A stretch of 64,000 nucleotides of DNA from Desulfitobacterium dichloroeliminans LMG P-21439 (GCF_000243135.2 NC_019903.1:2084001-2148000), one strand, 5' to 3'; shown: positions 42,933 to 52,524, counted from the first letter of the stretch. Notes: generated by a model from the sequence alone, not told the origin. Numbers and translations: made by a program.

Positions 42933-42992
42933 CTCCTTTGGGTAGACACCTGAAACACCCTGTTTAGGACTATCCCAAAGGGGATTTTTTTG
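42933..42992 (+). terminator. Terminator of the znu operon
   Basis: CCTTTGGGTA and TATCCCAAAGG arms with a long inner loop, followed by GGATTTTTTTG on the plus strand. Confidence 0.8.
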
Positions 42993-43019
42993 TAGCTTAT
43001 TATGGCATTTGATATTTCC

Positions 43020-43634
43020 CTATCGTCTATGCTTGATACGCATTAGTAACCAATAGCCAATACCGAACAAAAGTAGAATACCGATGAGAAGATCGAGGCG
43101 GTGAAATAAGGGTTTTAGGGAATTCCAATTGGCACCGAGCTTTTCTCCTACAATGATTAAAAACATACACCAAGGCAAGGCGCCTAATACCGTATAGACA
43201 GCCATTTTGACCGGATTCATTTTTGCGATCCCTGCGGGTAGGGATATGAAGGTGCGAATAATGGGTAACATGCGCCCCACCAAGACTGTAACTTCTCCAT
43301 GCTTGCTAAACAATCGTTCTGTCCACTTGAGTTCTTTCTCCTTGATAAAGATGTAATGGCCATAACGTTGAATAAAAGGCCTCCCTCCTCGTACTCCCAC
43401 GTAATAGGCCACTACACCCCCGAATAGATTTCCCAAGGTCGCTGCAAGAGTAGCTGTCCAAAAATCGAAATGCCCGAGATATACCATGTACCCTGTAAAG
43501 GGGAGAATAATCTCACTGGGCAAGGGAATACAAGCGCTTTCAATTGCCATAGCCAAAAACACCCCGAAATAGCCTAAGCTAGAGATGAGCTGAACCACGA
43601 ATTCCCCTAATTGGCCGAGCAGCCCTTCGAGCAT
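43020..43634 (-). CDS. DedA-family membrane protein
   Basis: 204 residues. FLAMAIESACIPLPSEIILPF and GNLFGGVVAYYVGVRGG are the VTT/DedA signatures; GRMLPIIRTFISLPAGIAKM is the conserved basic re-entrant part. The family flips or scrambles membrane lipids such as undecaprenyl phosphate or phosphatidylethanolamine; which lipid applies here is unknown. GGAGG lies 8 nt before the ATG. It follows spoVR by about 30 nt. Confidence 0.9.
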   Translation of the reverse strand: MLEGLLGQLGEFVVQLISSLGYFGVFLAMAIESACIPLPSEIILPFTGYMVYLGHFDFWTATLAATLGNLFGGVVAYYVGVRGGRPFIQRYGHYIFIKEKELKWTERLFSKHGEVTVLVGRMLPIIRTFISLPAGIAKMNPVKMAVYTVLGALPWCMFLIIVGEKLGANWNSLKPLFHRLDLLIGILLLFGIGYWLLMRIKHRR

Positions 43635-43663
43635 CTGCTTACCTCCTATCCTTGGCTCTTAAT

Positions 43664-45028
43664 CTAGCCATGGTTAAGTAAAGATATATTTTTCCGTGAA
43701 ATCCCTTGATTGGAACACTCAAAAAGCACTTGTTTTCCATCCACTACGGTTTCCAGATATGCCCCTTTTCCCCATAAGCTTTCCAAGAGCAGCAAGGTCT
43801 TCTCAAGATAAACGATATCCAAATCCATTCCTTCATGAACGTGATGGAGATATAGTCCCCCTTTGCCCTCATAATCTCCATCCCTAACGAGAATTCGCGG
43901 ATGACCTCCATTCACCAACTGCCTAACCAAATTATCGCGTACTTTTTCCCAAGCCGTATCCATAACTTGCCAATGGGCTCCTACTTTGCGGTAGTTAAAG
44001 AGATTTAGATCATCAACCAATTCTTGGTTGAGATAATTGCGTAGGAAAGACACATCATTCTCCGTCTCTCGTATTTCGAATAAGGTCTCTAAATCATGCC
44101 GTTCCGCTAAGCTTTCCCATATTTTCACCCCTAGGTAGTAAGGATTGAGCTGAAGACGGGAAGGCTGCACTACTTGACTATGCATCACCGCAAAATCCAA
44201 AGCCTCGGCATCGGTTAAATCCAGTTCACGCATGATCCTAGAATGCCAAAAGGTTGCCCATCCCTCATTGATAATCTTTGTTTCGATTTGCGGATAAAAA
44301 TAGAGAGATTCTTCACGAATCATGCTGATAATATCTCGTTGCCAATCCTTTAAGGCTGGGGAATATGTGATAAGGTAAAGCAATAGATCTTCCTCAATAA
44401 CCCTCTCCTCACTTTTCTGATCTGGTTCATCATCCCAGAGATCTGCATACTCCGAGGAAGGGATGGGCTTTTTCTTTTCCTGGGCAATTTTCTTGCCAGA
44501 AGAATAAGTATCTTCTTTCCTCTTCCCTAAATGAGCTCGAAATTCGACATGCTCTTGAATGGCTAAAACTGCATCCAGTGTTTTCTCCACCGTCTCCCGT
44601 CCATATTCCAATTCATAATCCCGTATCCGACGGGCATGAGCTTCCATGCGCACCACCATGTCCTGTGGTGTCCTCTGGAAATAGCGATTATTCTTGAAAA
44701 AATCCACATGGGCGTAAACATGCCCAATGACGAGTTTGTTTTGGATTAGCCGATTGCCTTCCAACAGAAAGGCGTACGCCGGATTGGAATTGATAACAAG
44801 CTCATAGATCCGTGTGAGGTTTAAATCATACTGCATTTTCATGCGATAAAAAGCCTTCCCAAAACTCCAATGAGTAAAGCGCACCGGCATCCCATAGGCC
44901 CCAAAAGAGTAGAGGGCTTCCGACGGACAGACTTCAAAATGCACCGGATAAAAGTCAAGCCCTAACCCCTTAGCCACCTGAACAATCTCCTTCGCATGAT
45001 AGCTAAGTTCAGTAACTTCATAATCCAC
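43664..45028 (-). CDS. spoVR: SpoVR family protein
   Basis: About 454 residues. The N-terminal block (GLDFYPVHFEVCPSEAL, then MPVRFTHWSFGKAFYRM) and the central HSRIMRELDLTDAEALDFA are SpoVR signatures, along with NPYYLGVKIWE. In Bacillus SpoVR affects cortex formation; the biochemical activity is unknown. The GTG at 45028 is chosen because GGAGG lies 7 nt upstream; the GTG at 45034 is too close to it. Third gene of prkA-yhbH-spoVR. Confidence 0.93.
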   Translation of the reverse strand: MDYEVTELSYHAKEIVQVAKGLGLDFYPVHFEVCPSEALYSFGAYGMPVRFTHWSFGKAFYRMKMQYDLNLTRIYELVINSNPAYAFLLEGNRLIQNKLVIGHVYAHVDFFKNNRYFQRTPQDMVVRMEAHARRIRDYELEYGRETVEKTLDAVLAIQEHVEFRAHLGKRKEDTYSSGKKIAQEKKKPIPSSEYADLWDDEPDQKSEERVIEEDLLLYLITYSPALKDWQRDIISMIREESLYFYPQIETKIINEGWATFWHSRIMRELDLTDAEALDFAVMHSQVVQPSRLQLNPYYLGVKIWESLAERHDLETLFEIRETENDVSFLRNYLNQELVDDLNLFNYRKVGAHWQVMDTAWEKVRDNLVRQLVNGGHPRILVRDGDYEGKGGLYLHHVHEGMDLDIVYLEKTLLLLESLWGKGAYLETVVDGKQVLFECSNQGISRKNISLLNHG

Positions 45029-45084
45029 GGACACCCCTCCTCACATATTTGATCGTTTTAACCGGTAGATTGCATACCCCTCAC

Positions 45085-46215
45085 TTATGAAAATACTGTT
45101 TTCAAGGCTTCATAAACCTCTTGGCGATCGCGAATCGTCACCAAGCGGAGCTTGGGATCGGCAATACGCCTCAACGTCGTCATCAGGGTGCTGGAATAAT
45201 GGGTTCGGAGAATTTCTCCATAGCCCACCACCTGGCTAATTTCCACTAATTTTTGCATAAGATTCATTGCTCGAGTGTTATCAGAACCAATATTATCTCC
45301 ATCGGTAAAATGAACCGGATAAATATTATAATGAGCCGGAGGATATTCCCGCTGAATCATTTCAAGGGCAAGTTGATAAACAGAGGAGCAGCGGGTACCC
45401 CCGCTCTCTCCCCGGGTGAAGAACTCTTCTTCCGTCACTTCTTTCGCTTCCGTATGATGGGCCAAAAAGCGCATCTCGACATTTTCATATTTCTCTCTTA
45501 AGAAACGTACCATCCAGAAAAAGAAGGTTCGCGAAATGTACTTTTCAAATTGTCCCATGGATCCAGAGGTATCCATCATAGCAATAATAACCGCATTGGT
45601 TTCGTAATTGGGATGAGTTTCCCAAGTCTTAAAACGCAGATCCTCGGGAGTGATGCACAGATTCTGCCTTTTCCCCGCCAACGCTTGCCTCTTAATACTT
45701 TCGATTAAAGTGCGTTTCTTATCGATGTTGGCCATCAGACCTTTTTTGCGTATATCCCTAAATTCTGGCTTATCATGGGCAATCAAAGGTCGTTTTTTAT
45801 CGTCTAAATTAGGAAGTTGCAACTCATCAAAAAGGATGGCCGCCAAATCTTCATAGGTGACTTCAGCCTCGTAGATATCGATCCCAGGCTCCTCCCCAGC
45901 ACCCTGACTATTTCCAGCCACATGCTTACGCGCATTATCTCGAGCGAGAATTTCTCCATCCTTCATTTTCTTGTTTCCTTGCCCGGTATGATTCCTTTTG
46001 TTGTAATCAAACCGAAAGCGGAACTCCTCCAATGACCGCATGGGGACTTTCATAGTTTTCTTGCCATCACTGATGATGATACTTTCATCGACAATTAAAT
46101 CACCCAGCTGCTTTTTGATGACCTCTTGTACCTTCTCCTTATGTCGACTTTGATCCAGATACCCCTTACGATGTAGGCTCCAGTCCTCGCGGCTGACAAT
46201 AATATCATCACTCAT
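45085..46215 (-). CDS. yhbH: YhbH/UPF0229 (DUF444) family protein
   Basis: 376 residues. A charged N-terminal part (SREDWSLHRKGYLDQSRHKEK) leads to a von Willebrand A-like domain with MMDTSGSMG (the DxSxS metal site) and FTDGDNIGSDN. The family is always found with PrkA and SpoVR and is linked to sporulation and stationary-phase stress. ATG at 46215 with AAGGGAG 8 nt upstream; the frame further up overlaps prkA and has no site. Confidence 0.92.
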   Translation of the reverse strand: MSDDIIVSREDWSLHRKGYLDQSRHKEKVQEVIKKQLGDLIVDESIIISDGKKTMKVPMRSLEEFRFRFDYNKRNHTGQGNKKMKDGEILARDNARKHVAGNSQGAGEEPGIDIYEAEVTYEDLAAILFDELQLPNLDDKKRPLIAHDKPEFRDIRKKGLMANIDKKRTLIESIKRQALAGKRQNLCITPEDLRFKTWETHPNYETNAVIIAMMDTSGSMGQFEKYISRTFFFWMVRFLREKYENVEMRFLAHHTEAKEVTEEEFFTRGESGGTRCSSVYQLALEMIQREYPPAHYNIYPVHFTDGDNIGSDNTRAMNLMQKLVEISQVVGYGEILRTHYSSTLMTTLRRIADPKLRLVTIRDRQEVYEALKTVFS

Positions 46216-46228
46216 GGTACACACTCCC

Positions 46229-48130
46229 TTAGCGATTGAGAAGGGAACCGACATATTTTACAATCTCGTTGGCACAAACGGGACAATAGCCATGAAGCTG
46301 TATAAGACGGTCTGTTACTTCATTGATGCGGCGCAATTGCTCTTGATCCGGATGACTCACCGAGGTGGTGACCTTTATTACATCCTTAAGATCGGCGAAC
46401 AACTTTTTCTCGATAGCCTCTCTAAGCCGTTCATGGGATGTATATTGAAAGGTTTTACTTTTACGGGCATAAATTGAGATACGAATGAGAATCTCTTCCC
46501 GAAAAGCTTTTTTTGCATTTTCTGATACCCCAATCTGCTCTTCAATACTGCGCATCAGTTGTTCATCGGGCTCAAGCTCTTCCCCTGTTATGGAATCATA
46601 AAGTTTGGTCGAGTTGCAGTAGGCCTCTACATTGTCCAAGTAGTTATTAAGTAAGGACTTAGCTGATTCTTCATAGGCGTATACAAAAGCCTTTTGGACT
46701 TCCTTCTTGGCTACTTCATCGTATTCTTTACGGGCCAGAGAAATTAGGTTGACGAGATTCTCTCTTTCTTCCTTAGTAATCGAGGTATGTTGTGATAAAC
46801 CATCCTTAAGAGCCCGCAGAATGTCCAAGGCATTAATGCAAGACTTCTGATCTCTAATCAGCGCTGTTGATATGCGATTGATGACATAGCGAGGATCAAC
46901 GCCACTCATACCTTCCCCTTGCTCTTCCCCTTCCGTCATGATGTCCTTAATATCTTTTTGATTAAATCCTTCTACATCTTCCCCATCATAAAGGCGCATT
47001 TTCTTAACTAAATCCATACCCTGTTTCTTCGAGGGCTTCATTCGTGAGATGATACTAAAGACCGAAGCGGTCCAGAGGCTATGAGGTGCCAGATGGACTC
47101 CCTTGAGATCGCTTTGTTGGATTAGTTTCTCATATATCTTGATTTCTGAGCTAACCTTCAAATTATATGGTACAGGAATGACAATAATGCGCGATTGAAG
47201 GGCTTCATTCTTTTTATTAGCCACAAAGGATTTATATTCGTTTTCGTTAGTGTGGGCAATAATCAGTTCATCGGCCGAGATTAAAGCAAAACGTCCCGCT
47301 TTGAAATTTCCTTCTTGAGAGAGGCTCAAGAGGTTCCAGAGAAATTTCTCATCCGATTTGAGCATTTCTTGGAATTCCATAAGTCCGCGATTGGCCTTAT
47401 TCAATTCGCCGTCAAAGCGGTAAGCTCGAGGATCTGATTCTGAACCATATTCCGTGATGGTTGAGAAGTCAATGCTTCCCGTCAGATCGGCAATATCTTG
47501 AGACTTTGGATCAGAAGGGGTAAACGTGCCGATGCCCACCCGCTTCTCTTCGGAAAAAAGGACTCGTTTTACTGGAACATTTTCTACATAGCCATGAAAC
47601 TCCTCTTCTACCCGCAGCCGACAGACCGGACAAAGATTCCCTTCAATGCGAATTCCGTATTTCTGTTCAAATTCTTCGCGCAGAACCTGGGGAAGCAGGT
47701 GCAAGGGATCCTCATGCATAGGGCAGCCGTCAATAGCGTATACAGCTCCCTCCTCTGTTCGAGTATATTCTTCCAAGCCATTCTTCAACATGGTGACGAT
47801 GGTCGACTTCCCGCCGCTAACAGGGCCCATAAGCAGAAGAATTCTCTTTCTAACATCCATCCGTTTAGCTGCTGAATGAAAGTACTCCTCTACCAAACGT
47901 TCTAAGGTTTTTTCCATACCAAAGAGTTCTTTATTAAAGAATGCATAACTTTTTTGATTGTTTAGATCTTTAATGCCTGCTTTGTGAATCATCTCATAGA
48001 TTCGAGCATGGGCATGCATCGCTAAATTAGGATTCTCTACCACCATTTGCAGGTACTCGCTAAAATTTCCGTTCCAAACTAAAGCTTCTTCACTATCTCT
48101 GAAATTCCTAAGCCATTGTATTACTTCCAT
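46229..48130 (-). CDS. prkA: PrkA serine protein kinase / AAA+ protein
   Basis: 633 residues. N-terminal AAA+ domain with Walker A GPVSGGKST (about 102-110), and a C-terminal kinase-like region. The zinc-like CPVC pair in GNLCPVCRLRVEEEF and a C-terminal GYCPVCANEIV are further landmarks. PrkA phosphorylates protein on Ser and has been reported to act as an ATP-dependent protease in Bacillus, needed for sigma-K activity. GGGAGGG lies 5 nt before the ATG. First gene of the prkA-yhbH-spoVR run, which continues into the DedA gene. Confidence 0.94.
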   Translation of the reverse strand: MEVIQWLRNFRDSEEALVWNGNFSEYLQMVVENPNLAMHAHARIYEMIHKAGIKDLNNQKSYAFFNKELFGMEKTLERLVEEYFHSAAKRMDVRKRILLLMGPVSGGKSTIVTMLKNGLEEYTRTEEGAVYAIDGCPMHEDPLHLLPQVLREEFEQKYGIRIEGNLCPVCRLRVEEEFHGYVENVPVKRVLFSEEKRVGIGTFTPSDPKSQDIADLTGSIDFSTITEYGSESDPRAYRFDGELNKANRGLMEFQEMLKSDEKFLWNLLSLSQEGNFKAGRFALISADELIIAHTNENEYKSFVANKKNEALQSRIIVIPVPYNLKVSSEIKIYEKLIQQSDLKGVHLAPHSLWTASVFSIISRMKPSKKQGMDLVKKMRLYDGEDVEGFNQKDIKDIMTEGEEQGEGMSGVDPRYVINRISTALIRDQKSCINALDILRALKDGLSQHTSITKEERENLVNLISLARKEYDEVAKKEVQKAFVYAYEESAKSLLNNYLDNVEAYCNSTKLYDSITGEELEPDEQLMRSIEEQIGVSENAKKAFREEILIRISIYARKSKTFQYTSHERLREAIEKKLFADLKDVIKVTTSVSHPDQEQLRRINEVTDRLIQLHGYCPVCANEIVKYVGSLLNR

Positions 48131-48262
48131 GGTCGCCCTCCCTTTCGCTGAACAAGTACACCTTTCAGGCTTATTTTTAATATATGCCTCATCTAAATAG
48201 AAGAGACATTACATTTTTCTTACCCTACTTGACTACCTGGTCGTGTCAAGATTACCCTAGAA

Positions 48263-48304
48263 GCAAAAAACGCTTGCAAGCATAAGCTTACAAGCGTTTT
48301 TAAT
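48263..48304. terminator. Bidirectional terminator after the 71-residue gene
   Basis: AAAACGCTTG and CAAGCGTTTT arms with inner AAGC/GCTT pairs, flanked by A-run and T-run. The rest of 48131-48262 shows no gene. Confidence 0.85.
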
Positions 48305-48329
48305 GGGTTGGACAATGGGTATCACCTAA

Positions 48330-48545
48330 TTATTGCAATTTTCTTAAATCGCGAGCCTCATAGGCATATTCCCCAGCCATAACATCCAATTGGACAATAA
48401 AATATTCACCATATTCATCTTTTTCTAACCTTACCACAGTTCCCATTTTTGAATTATAGGTAATCACTCGATCTCCCCGTCTAAGCTTCTGTAAGCTAAA
48501 TGGAATCCCGTGCTTTGTCGTCGACTCAAACTGTGCGACATACAT
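48330..48545 (-). CDS. Small beta-rich protein of unknown function (KOW-like)
   Basis: 71 residues. LRRGDRVITYNSKMGTVVRLEKDEYGEYFIVQLD resembles a KOW or DUF2187 strand-turn-strand fold that often binds nucleic acid, but I do not assign a family. GGAGG lies 9 nt before the ATG and a strong terminator follows, so expression as a single gene is likely. Confidence 0.65.
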   Translation of the reverse strand: MYVAQFESTTKHGIPFSLQKLRRGDRVITYNSKMGTVVRLEKDEYGEYFIVQLDVMAGEYAYEARDLRKLQ

Positions 48546-48708
48546 GTGACTACACCTCCGCTCTTGTGAAAGTACTATCTTGCTCTTATTCTAACACAAC
48601 ACTTTTGTGAAATCTAGTGTAAATTAAAAATAATTTTGAAAATTATAGAAAAATATACTATTTTTCAATACTTGGAAATTGTATATTGTATTCCAAACTA
48701 TCTGATAC

Positions 48709-48744
48709 GCAAAAAGCCCTGTCCTTATGGACAGAACTTTTTCC
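48709..48744 (-). terminator. Terminator after cobO
   Basis: AAAAAGTTCTGTCC and GGACAGGGCTTTTT arms around ATAA on the minus strand. Confidence 0.85.
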
Positions 48745-48759
48745 AAAAATACAGAGATA

Positions 48760-49293
48760 TCAATATTCTATTCCCTTACGGGCTTGAATGCCAAGTTCAT
48801 AAGGATGCTTTATCGAAACCATTTCCGTAACCAAATGAGCTTTGTCTATTAAGGTTGATGAAGCATTGCGTCCCGTCATGATAATTTCTACATGCCCGGG
48901 TTTAGCTTCCAACAGATCCAAGACCAGCTCTTCCGGAATCAATTCAAACCAGATTGCGTTGATAATCTCGTCGAGTATAACAATATCCCACTCTCCAGAT
49001 GTAATTAGCTCACGAGCACGCTCGAGCCCTTTGAGAGCTTCAAGACAATCTGCTTCTTTTGCCTGTCCTTTATGAACCCAGCCTGGCAAACCAAACTGTT
49101 CGATCTGGCATTCAGGCTCCAAGCGCTTCAGTCCCTGCAACTCACCATAGTCTTGACGGCCTTTCATAAACTGCAGGATAAATACATGGAATCCATGACC
49201 TACTGCTCTTAAAGTCAAACCCAGAGCTGCTGTTGTTTTCCCCTTGTTGTCCCCTGTATAAATTTGTACTAAACCCCGTTCCAGTTTTTCCAT
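48760..49293 (-). CDS. cobO: Corrinoid adenosyltransferase (CobO/BtuR type)
   Basis: 177 residues. IYTGDNKGKTTAALGLTLRA is the P-loop of CobA-type adenosyltransferases, FMKGRQDYGEL the corrinoid contact region, and IVILDEIINAI the second nucleotide motif. It adds the 5'-deoxyadenosyl group of ATP to cobalamin or cobyrinic acid diamide. It begins 4 nt after the stop codon of the upstream hypothetical gene, whose last codons form the ribosome-binding site. B12 cofactor supply fits an organism rich in corrinoid enzymes (inference). Confidence 0.92.
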   Translation of the reverse strand: MEKLERGLVQIYTGDNKGKTTAALGLTLRAVGHGFHVFILQFMKGRQDYGELQGLKRLEPECQIEQFGLPGWVHKGQAKEADCLEALKGLERARELITSGEWDIVILDEIINAIWFELIPEELVLDLLEAKPGHVEIIMTGRNASSTLIDKAHLVTEMVSIKHPYELGIQARKGIEY

Positions 49294-49297
49294 AAAA

Positions 49298-49840
49298 TTA
49301 CACCTGCTTTGTCCATTGTTCTAGCTGAGGGTGGATATAGGCCACATTAGGACATTGAATGAGTTCCGGAAATTTTTCAACAATCTGCTGGGTAAAGGAG
49401 TAAGTAAAGAGTATTTTAATGGCTGACATTTCATCTATCGCGCGCAGTTCCACTTTATCCGGGTAAAAATAATAAGTATAGCTGCTATCTCGCCATGTCG
49501 TTTCTAATTCACCACATTTAAGCTTGATGATACCAAAAGGTTCAACCTGTATTCTGCCGATGCTGGTGAACGACAGGCTCATCTGACCCGTTTCAAGAGC
49601 TACTTGTCCGGCTTTATGCCGACAGTGCATTAAATGTTCAATAATTAATCGAGAGGGTAAAGAAATCTCTTCAAAAATTCGCCGATGGTTTCTGATTTCT
49701 TCAGCCCATTCTTCAAAATGGGTGACATGAACTGAGCGTACCTTAGAAACTTTTTCAAGTGACTGTTCAATCATAAGATGCAGATCTTCCAAGCATTCTA
49801 AAAGCAGCATATCATCTAATCTCACAATATCTCTCACCAA
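49298..49840 (-). CDS. Hypothetical protein coupled to cobO
   Basis: 180 residues, no membrane helix, no family recognised. The N-terminal half is helical and acidic (MLLLECLEDLHLMIEQSLEK); the C-terminal half is likely beta-rich (GRIQVEPFGIIKLKCGELE, YTYYFYPDKVELRAI). TTG at 49840 or GTG at 49837 can start it; the ribosome-binding site is weak. Its stop codon lies 4 nt before cobO, so the two are co-translated. A link to cobalamin is inferred only from position. Confidence 0.7.
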   Translation of the reverse strand: MVRDIVRLDDMLLLECLEDLHLMIEQSLEKVSKVRSVHVTHFEEWAEEIRNHRRIFEEISLPSRLIIEHLMHCRHKAGQVALETGQMSLSFTSIGRIQVEPFGIIKLKCGELETTWRDSSYTYYFYPDKVELRAIDEMSAIKILFTYSFTQQIVEKFPELIQCPNVAYIHPQLEQWTKQV

Positions 49841-49910
49841 CCCTACTCTTACCTTTATCCATAGTTTAACTGAATTCCGAAAACTTTCCTAGTGATCTTC
49901 GAAAATTTCA

Positions 49911-51173
49911 CTATTTTTTATGACGAATCTTGCGTGACACTCTTTGAACTGCCCGTTCCAGATCAATAGTCTCATAGCCTATATCATGGGCGATCTCTAT
50001 GGATTGCCAAAAGCATTGAAGAGCATCCAGGTATTGACGCCTGCTCTCATAATATTCTGCTAAACGTTGTACTGCGCTCAGGGAATGAGCATGATAACCT
50101 GCAATCATACGCTTGGCTTCTTTACGGAAATATTCTCCTTCTTCCTCTTCACCCATCGCATCTAAAAGAAAAGCAAGATATTCATAACACTCACCAAGGC
50201 GAAGATCGTCTCCTAGCTGTTCAAAGATGGTTGATGCCTCTAACAAATATCCTTTAGCCTGTCCATATTCTTCTTTATTAACCATCAATTTGCCCAAGCT
50301 CTGCAGGCGAATCGCTAAACTATTTTCCAAATCTGTGCAGTATTGAATAGATAGCTCTAAGTAATACTGAGCTTCATCGAGATACCCCAGGTTTTGCAGA
50401 ATTTTTGCCATAAAGTAACTAGATTCGCTGGCATCGCTCCATAGCTGATTCCTCATCTGTAATATTACTGCCCTTTGCATTGCGGCGAGGGCCTCCGTAA
50501 GGCTTTGCTGTTCAAATTTCATAAAAGCGTAGTATTGCAGAGCATTGGCTAATGACAACTCTTCGCCTAGACTAGCAAAAATCTTGCAGGAGTAACGAAT
50601 ATGGACAATAGCATCTTTCTGGTTACCTTGTCGGTAACAGGATTCTCCAATCAGTACACTTAATTCCCCCTCACCTTTCGGGTAACTGTACCGATGACAC
50701 AGCTCTAACGCGTTCTTGTAGCTAATTTGGGCTTCCGACCATCGCTCTAAAGCTGAGTAAACTTGGCCTAGATCACTATATAGCATAGCTAAGCGTAGAG
50801 GGGGCGACTCGCTAGGGTATACTTCAATAGCACGGTTAAACCAATAAATAGCACTTTCCCAAGTATCTTTTTCTACGGCGATACTTGCTAAACCAGCAAA
50901 TGCTTCAGACATTCCTTTATAATTAGATACCTCTTCACAAATTTGCAAGGCTTCGCGAAAGCCTTTTTCAGCTGCTTCGATTTTACCTTGCTTAACTTGA
51001 ACAGTAGCCATCAATCTTAGAGAAAATGCCTTAACTAAAGGTACGTCTAACTTTTTGGCGATTCTTATTGCCCGCCTATAGTAATCCTCTGCTTGAATGT
51101 AATCTGCTTGTGCTAAATAGGTAGTACCTTTTTCCATCAGGGTTCGCCAAATATCCAAACTCTCTTCTTTCAT
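49911..51173 (-). CDS. Tetratricopeptide-repeat protein
   Basis: 420 residues with about eight TPR units of the 40-residue type (YIQAEDYYRRAIRIAKKLD, KGFREALQICEEVSNYKG, AQYYLELSIQYCTDLEN). No signal peptide, membrane helix or DNA-binding head is seen, unlike the Rap or PlcR type. ATG at 51173 with GGAGGG 8 nt upstream; an in-frame ATG at 51179 is too close to it. Partner unknown. Confidence 0.82.
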   Translation of the reverse strand: MKEESLDIWRTLMEKGTTYLAQADYIQAEDYYRRAIRIAKKLDVPLVKAFSLRLMATVQVKQGKIEAAEKGFREALQICEEVSNYKGMSEAFAGLASIAVEKDTWESAIYWFNRAIEVYPSESPPLRLAMLYSDLGQVYSALERWSEAQISYKNALELCHRYSYPKGEGELSVLIGESCYRQGNQKDAIVHIRYSCKIFASLGEELSLANALQYYAFMKFEQQSLTEALAAMQRAVILQMRNQLWSDASESSYFMAKILQNLGYLDEAQYYLELSIQYCTDLENSLAIRLQSLGKLMVNKEEYGQAKGYLLEASTIFEQLGDDLRLGECYEYLAFLLDAMGEEEEGEYFRKEAKRMIAGYHAHSLSAVQRLAEYYESRRQYLDALQCFWQSIEIAHDIGYETIDLERAVQRVSRKIRHKK

Positions 51174-51310
51174 TAGCATTCCCTCCGTATCATTTTCATC
51201 ATATGCACGGAAGGGCTTTTTGGCGCGAAAACAAGCCTCTAGGCGAATTAATATGCAATCTAGACAGTTAAGTCGAAATATGTTAATCTGGTGCTGTAGG
51301 AGGTGCTATT

Positions 51311-51562
51311 ATGAACGCATATCGTCCAGCTCCGTATTCTAACTGGATCACTGTGTTAAAGATTATCCTCTTGATTATCGCACTTTATTTTTCTGCTATT
51401 ATTCTCAGTCAAGTTTTTACTTGGTTTTTCTCCATCGCTTTCGTGGTTATTCGTATTGCCGTTTACTTTGTCACTAGTATTCTCGTACTCCACTTCTTTC
51501 TTAAATTATTATTCGGTTATGACCTCCTGAGATTTATTTTAGGTTCACGTTTTAGTCGTTAA
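51311..51562 (+). CDS. Small membrane protein of unknown function
   Basis: 83 residues with two to three hydrophobic helices (VLKIILLIIALYFSAIIL, FSIAFVVIRIAVYFVTSILV) and a basic C-terminus. GGAGG is 7 nt before the ATG and a strong terminator follows. No family recognised. Confidence 0.65.
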   Translation: MNAYRPAPYSNWITVLKIILLIIALYFSAIILSQVFTWFFSIAFVVIRIAVYFVTSILVLHFFLKLLFGYDLLRFILGSRFSR

Positions 51563-51579
51563 ACATTAATTAGTTTAAA

Positions 51580-51611
51580 CTAAGAAGCACCCCTCAGGGT
51601 GCTTCTTTTGC
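51580..51611 (+). terminator. Terminator after the 83-residue membrane protein
   Basis: AAGAAGCACCC and GGGTGCTTCTT arms around CTCA, then TTTG. Confidence 0.88.
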
Positions 51612-51721
51612 TTGTACTTATCTATCGAAATGAGATTCTTGAGGATTTGGTGAATTTTGGTACAACTCTCCCCTCATGTTCGGCTTTCCTCCTGAATATC
51701 TTTTGGGGAGGGGGGAATATC

Positions 51722-52516
51722 ATGCGATTTATTGTATTCAAACGGCCATCTTGGCGAAACGTCATGCTGTGGGCTATTCTCTTATTCGTTGTGCTCGCCT
51801 ATCGCGAAAATGTAATATCTGTCTTCTCCAGCAAGTTAAAACCAATATATTCGGCTGTAGTAACCACCAATGAAATCGGCCTCACCTTCGACATCAGTTG
51901 GGGTGAAAAAACTGCTGAGCCTATCCTGAATATATTAAAGGAAAAGGGTGTCAAGGCGACTTTTTTCATATCCAGCCCTTGGGCTTCAAAACATGAAGAT
52001 TTAGTCAAACGAATGGTTGCCGATGGTCATGAAATCGCTTCTCATGGCAATCGACATGTGGACTTAAACACCTTAGGCCCTGGCGAAATCGAACGCGAAA
52101 TAACCAGTGCTCATGCAGTTCTGGAGGAGCTCACCGGTCAAAATATTTCCTTATTAAGACCACCCAATGGGGCTTACGATAATAAGCTGATTAGTGTCTC
52201 TGCTAGGCTAGGATACCAAGTCATTCAATGGAGTGTGGACTCTCTAGATTGGAAAAGGCCCGGACCTGAAGCAGTAATTAACAACGTTCTCAATGGTCTT
52301 CCTAAGGGTCATGGTGCAGGTCCCGGAGATATCATTCTCTTCCACGCCTCAGATTCAGCTCCTGACACGATTAAAGCACTTCCAGTGGTCATTGATCGCT
52401 TGCAGTCCAAGAATTATCAACTCATCCCCGTAGGCCAACTACTTAAAAGCGCCACAGAAACTTGGCCTCCTGAAAGCAATTTACCACCTTTGGAAAAACC
52501 GGCGGCTACCCCATAA
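51722..52516 (+). CDS. Polysaccharide deacetylase (PdaB/YlxY-like)
   Basis: 264 residues. An N-terminal membrane anchor (VMLWAILLFVVLAY) is followed by an NodB domain: LTFDISWG (the PdaB form of TFDD), SHGNRHVDLNTL with the His pair, RPPNGAYD, WSVDSLDWKRP and ILFHASD. The family removes acetyl groups from peptidoglycan sugars; PdaB-type members act in late sporulation. The ATG at 51722 is chosen because a GGAGGGGGG run lies 6 nt upstream; the open frame from 51599 passes through a terminator. Confidence 0.88.
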   Translation: MRFIVFKRPSWRNVMLWAILLFVVLAYRENVISVFSSKLKPIYSAVVTTNEIGLTFDISWGEKTAEPILNILKEKGVKATFFISSPWASKHEDLVKRMVADGHEIASHGNRHVDLNTLGPGEIEREITSAHAVLEELTGQNISLLRPPNGAYDNKLISVSARLGYQVIQWSVDSLDWKRPGPEAVINNVLNGLPKGHGAGPGDIILFHASDSAPDTIKALPVVIDRLQSKNYQLIPVGQLLKSATETWPPESNLPPLEKPAATP

Positions 52517-52524
52517 GATTCTCT

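Noticed and set aside
48550-48760. Cobalamin riboswitch near cobO
   Set aside because: No B12-box-like segment is seen before the cobO pair, and this stretch lies downstream of cobO, not upstream.
51599-51721. N-terminal extension of the deacetylase
   Set aside because: The extension lies just after a terminator and before a strong ribosome-binding site at 51722.
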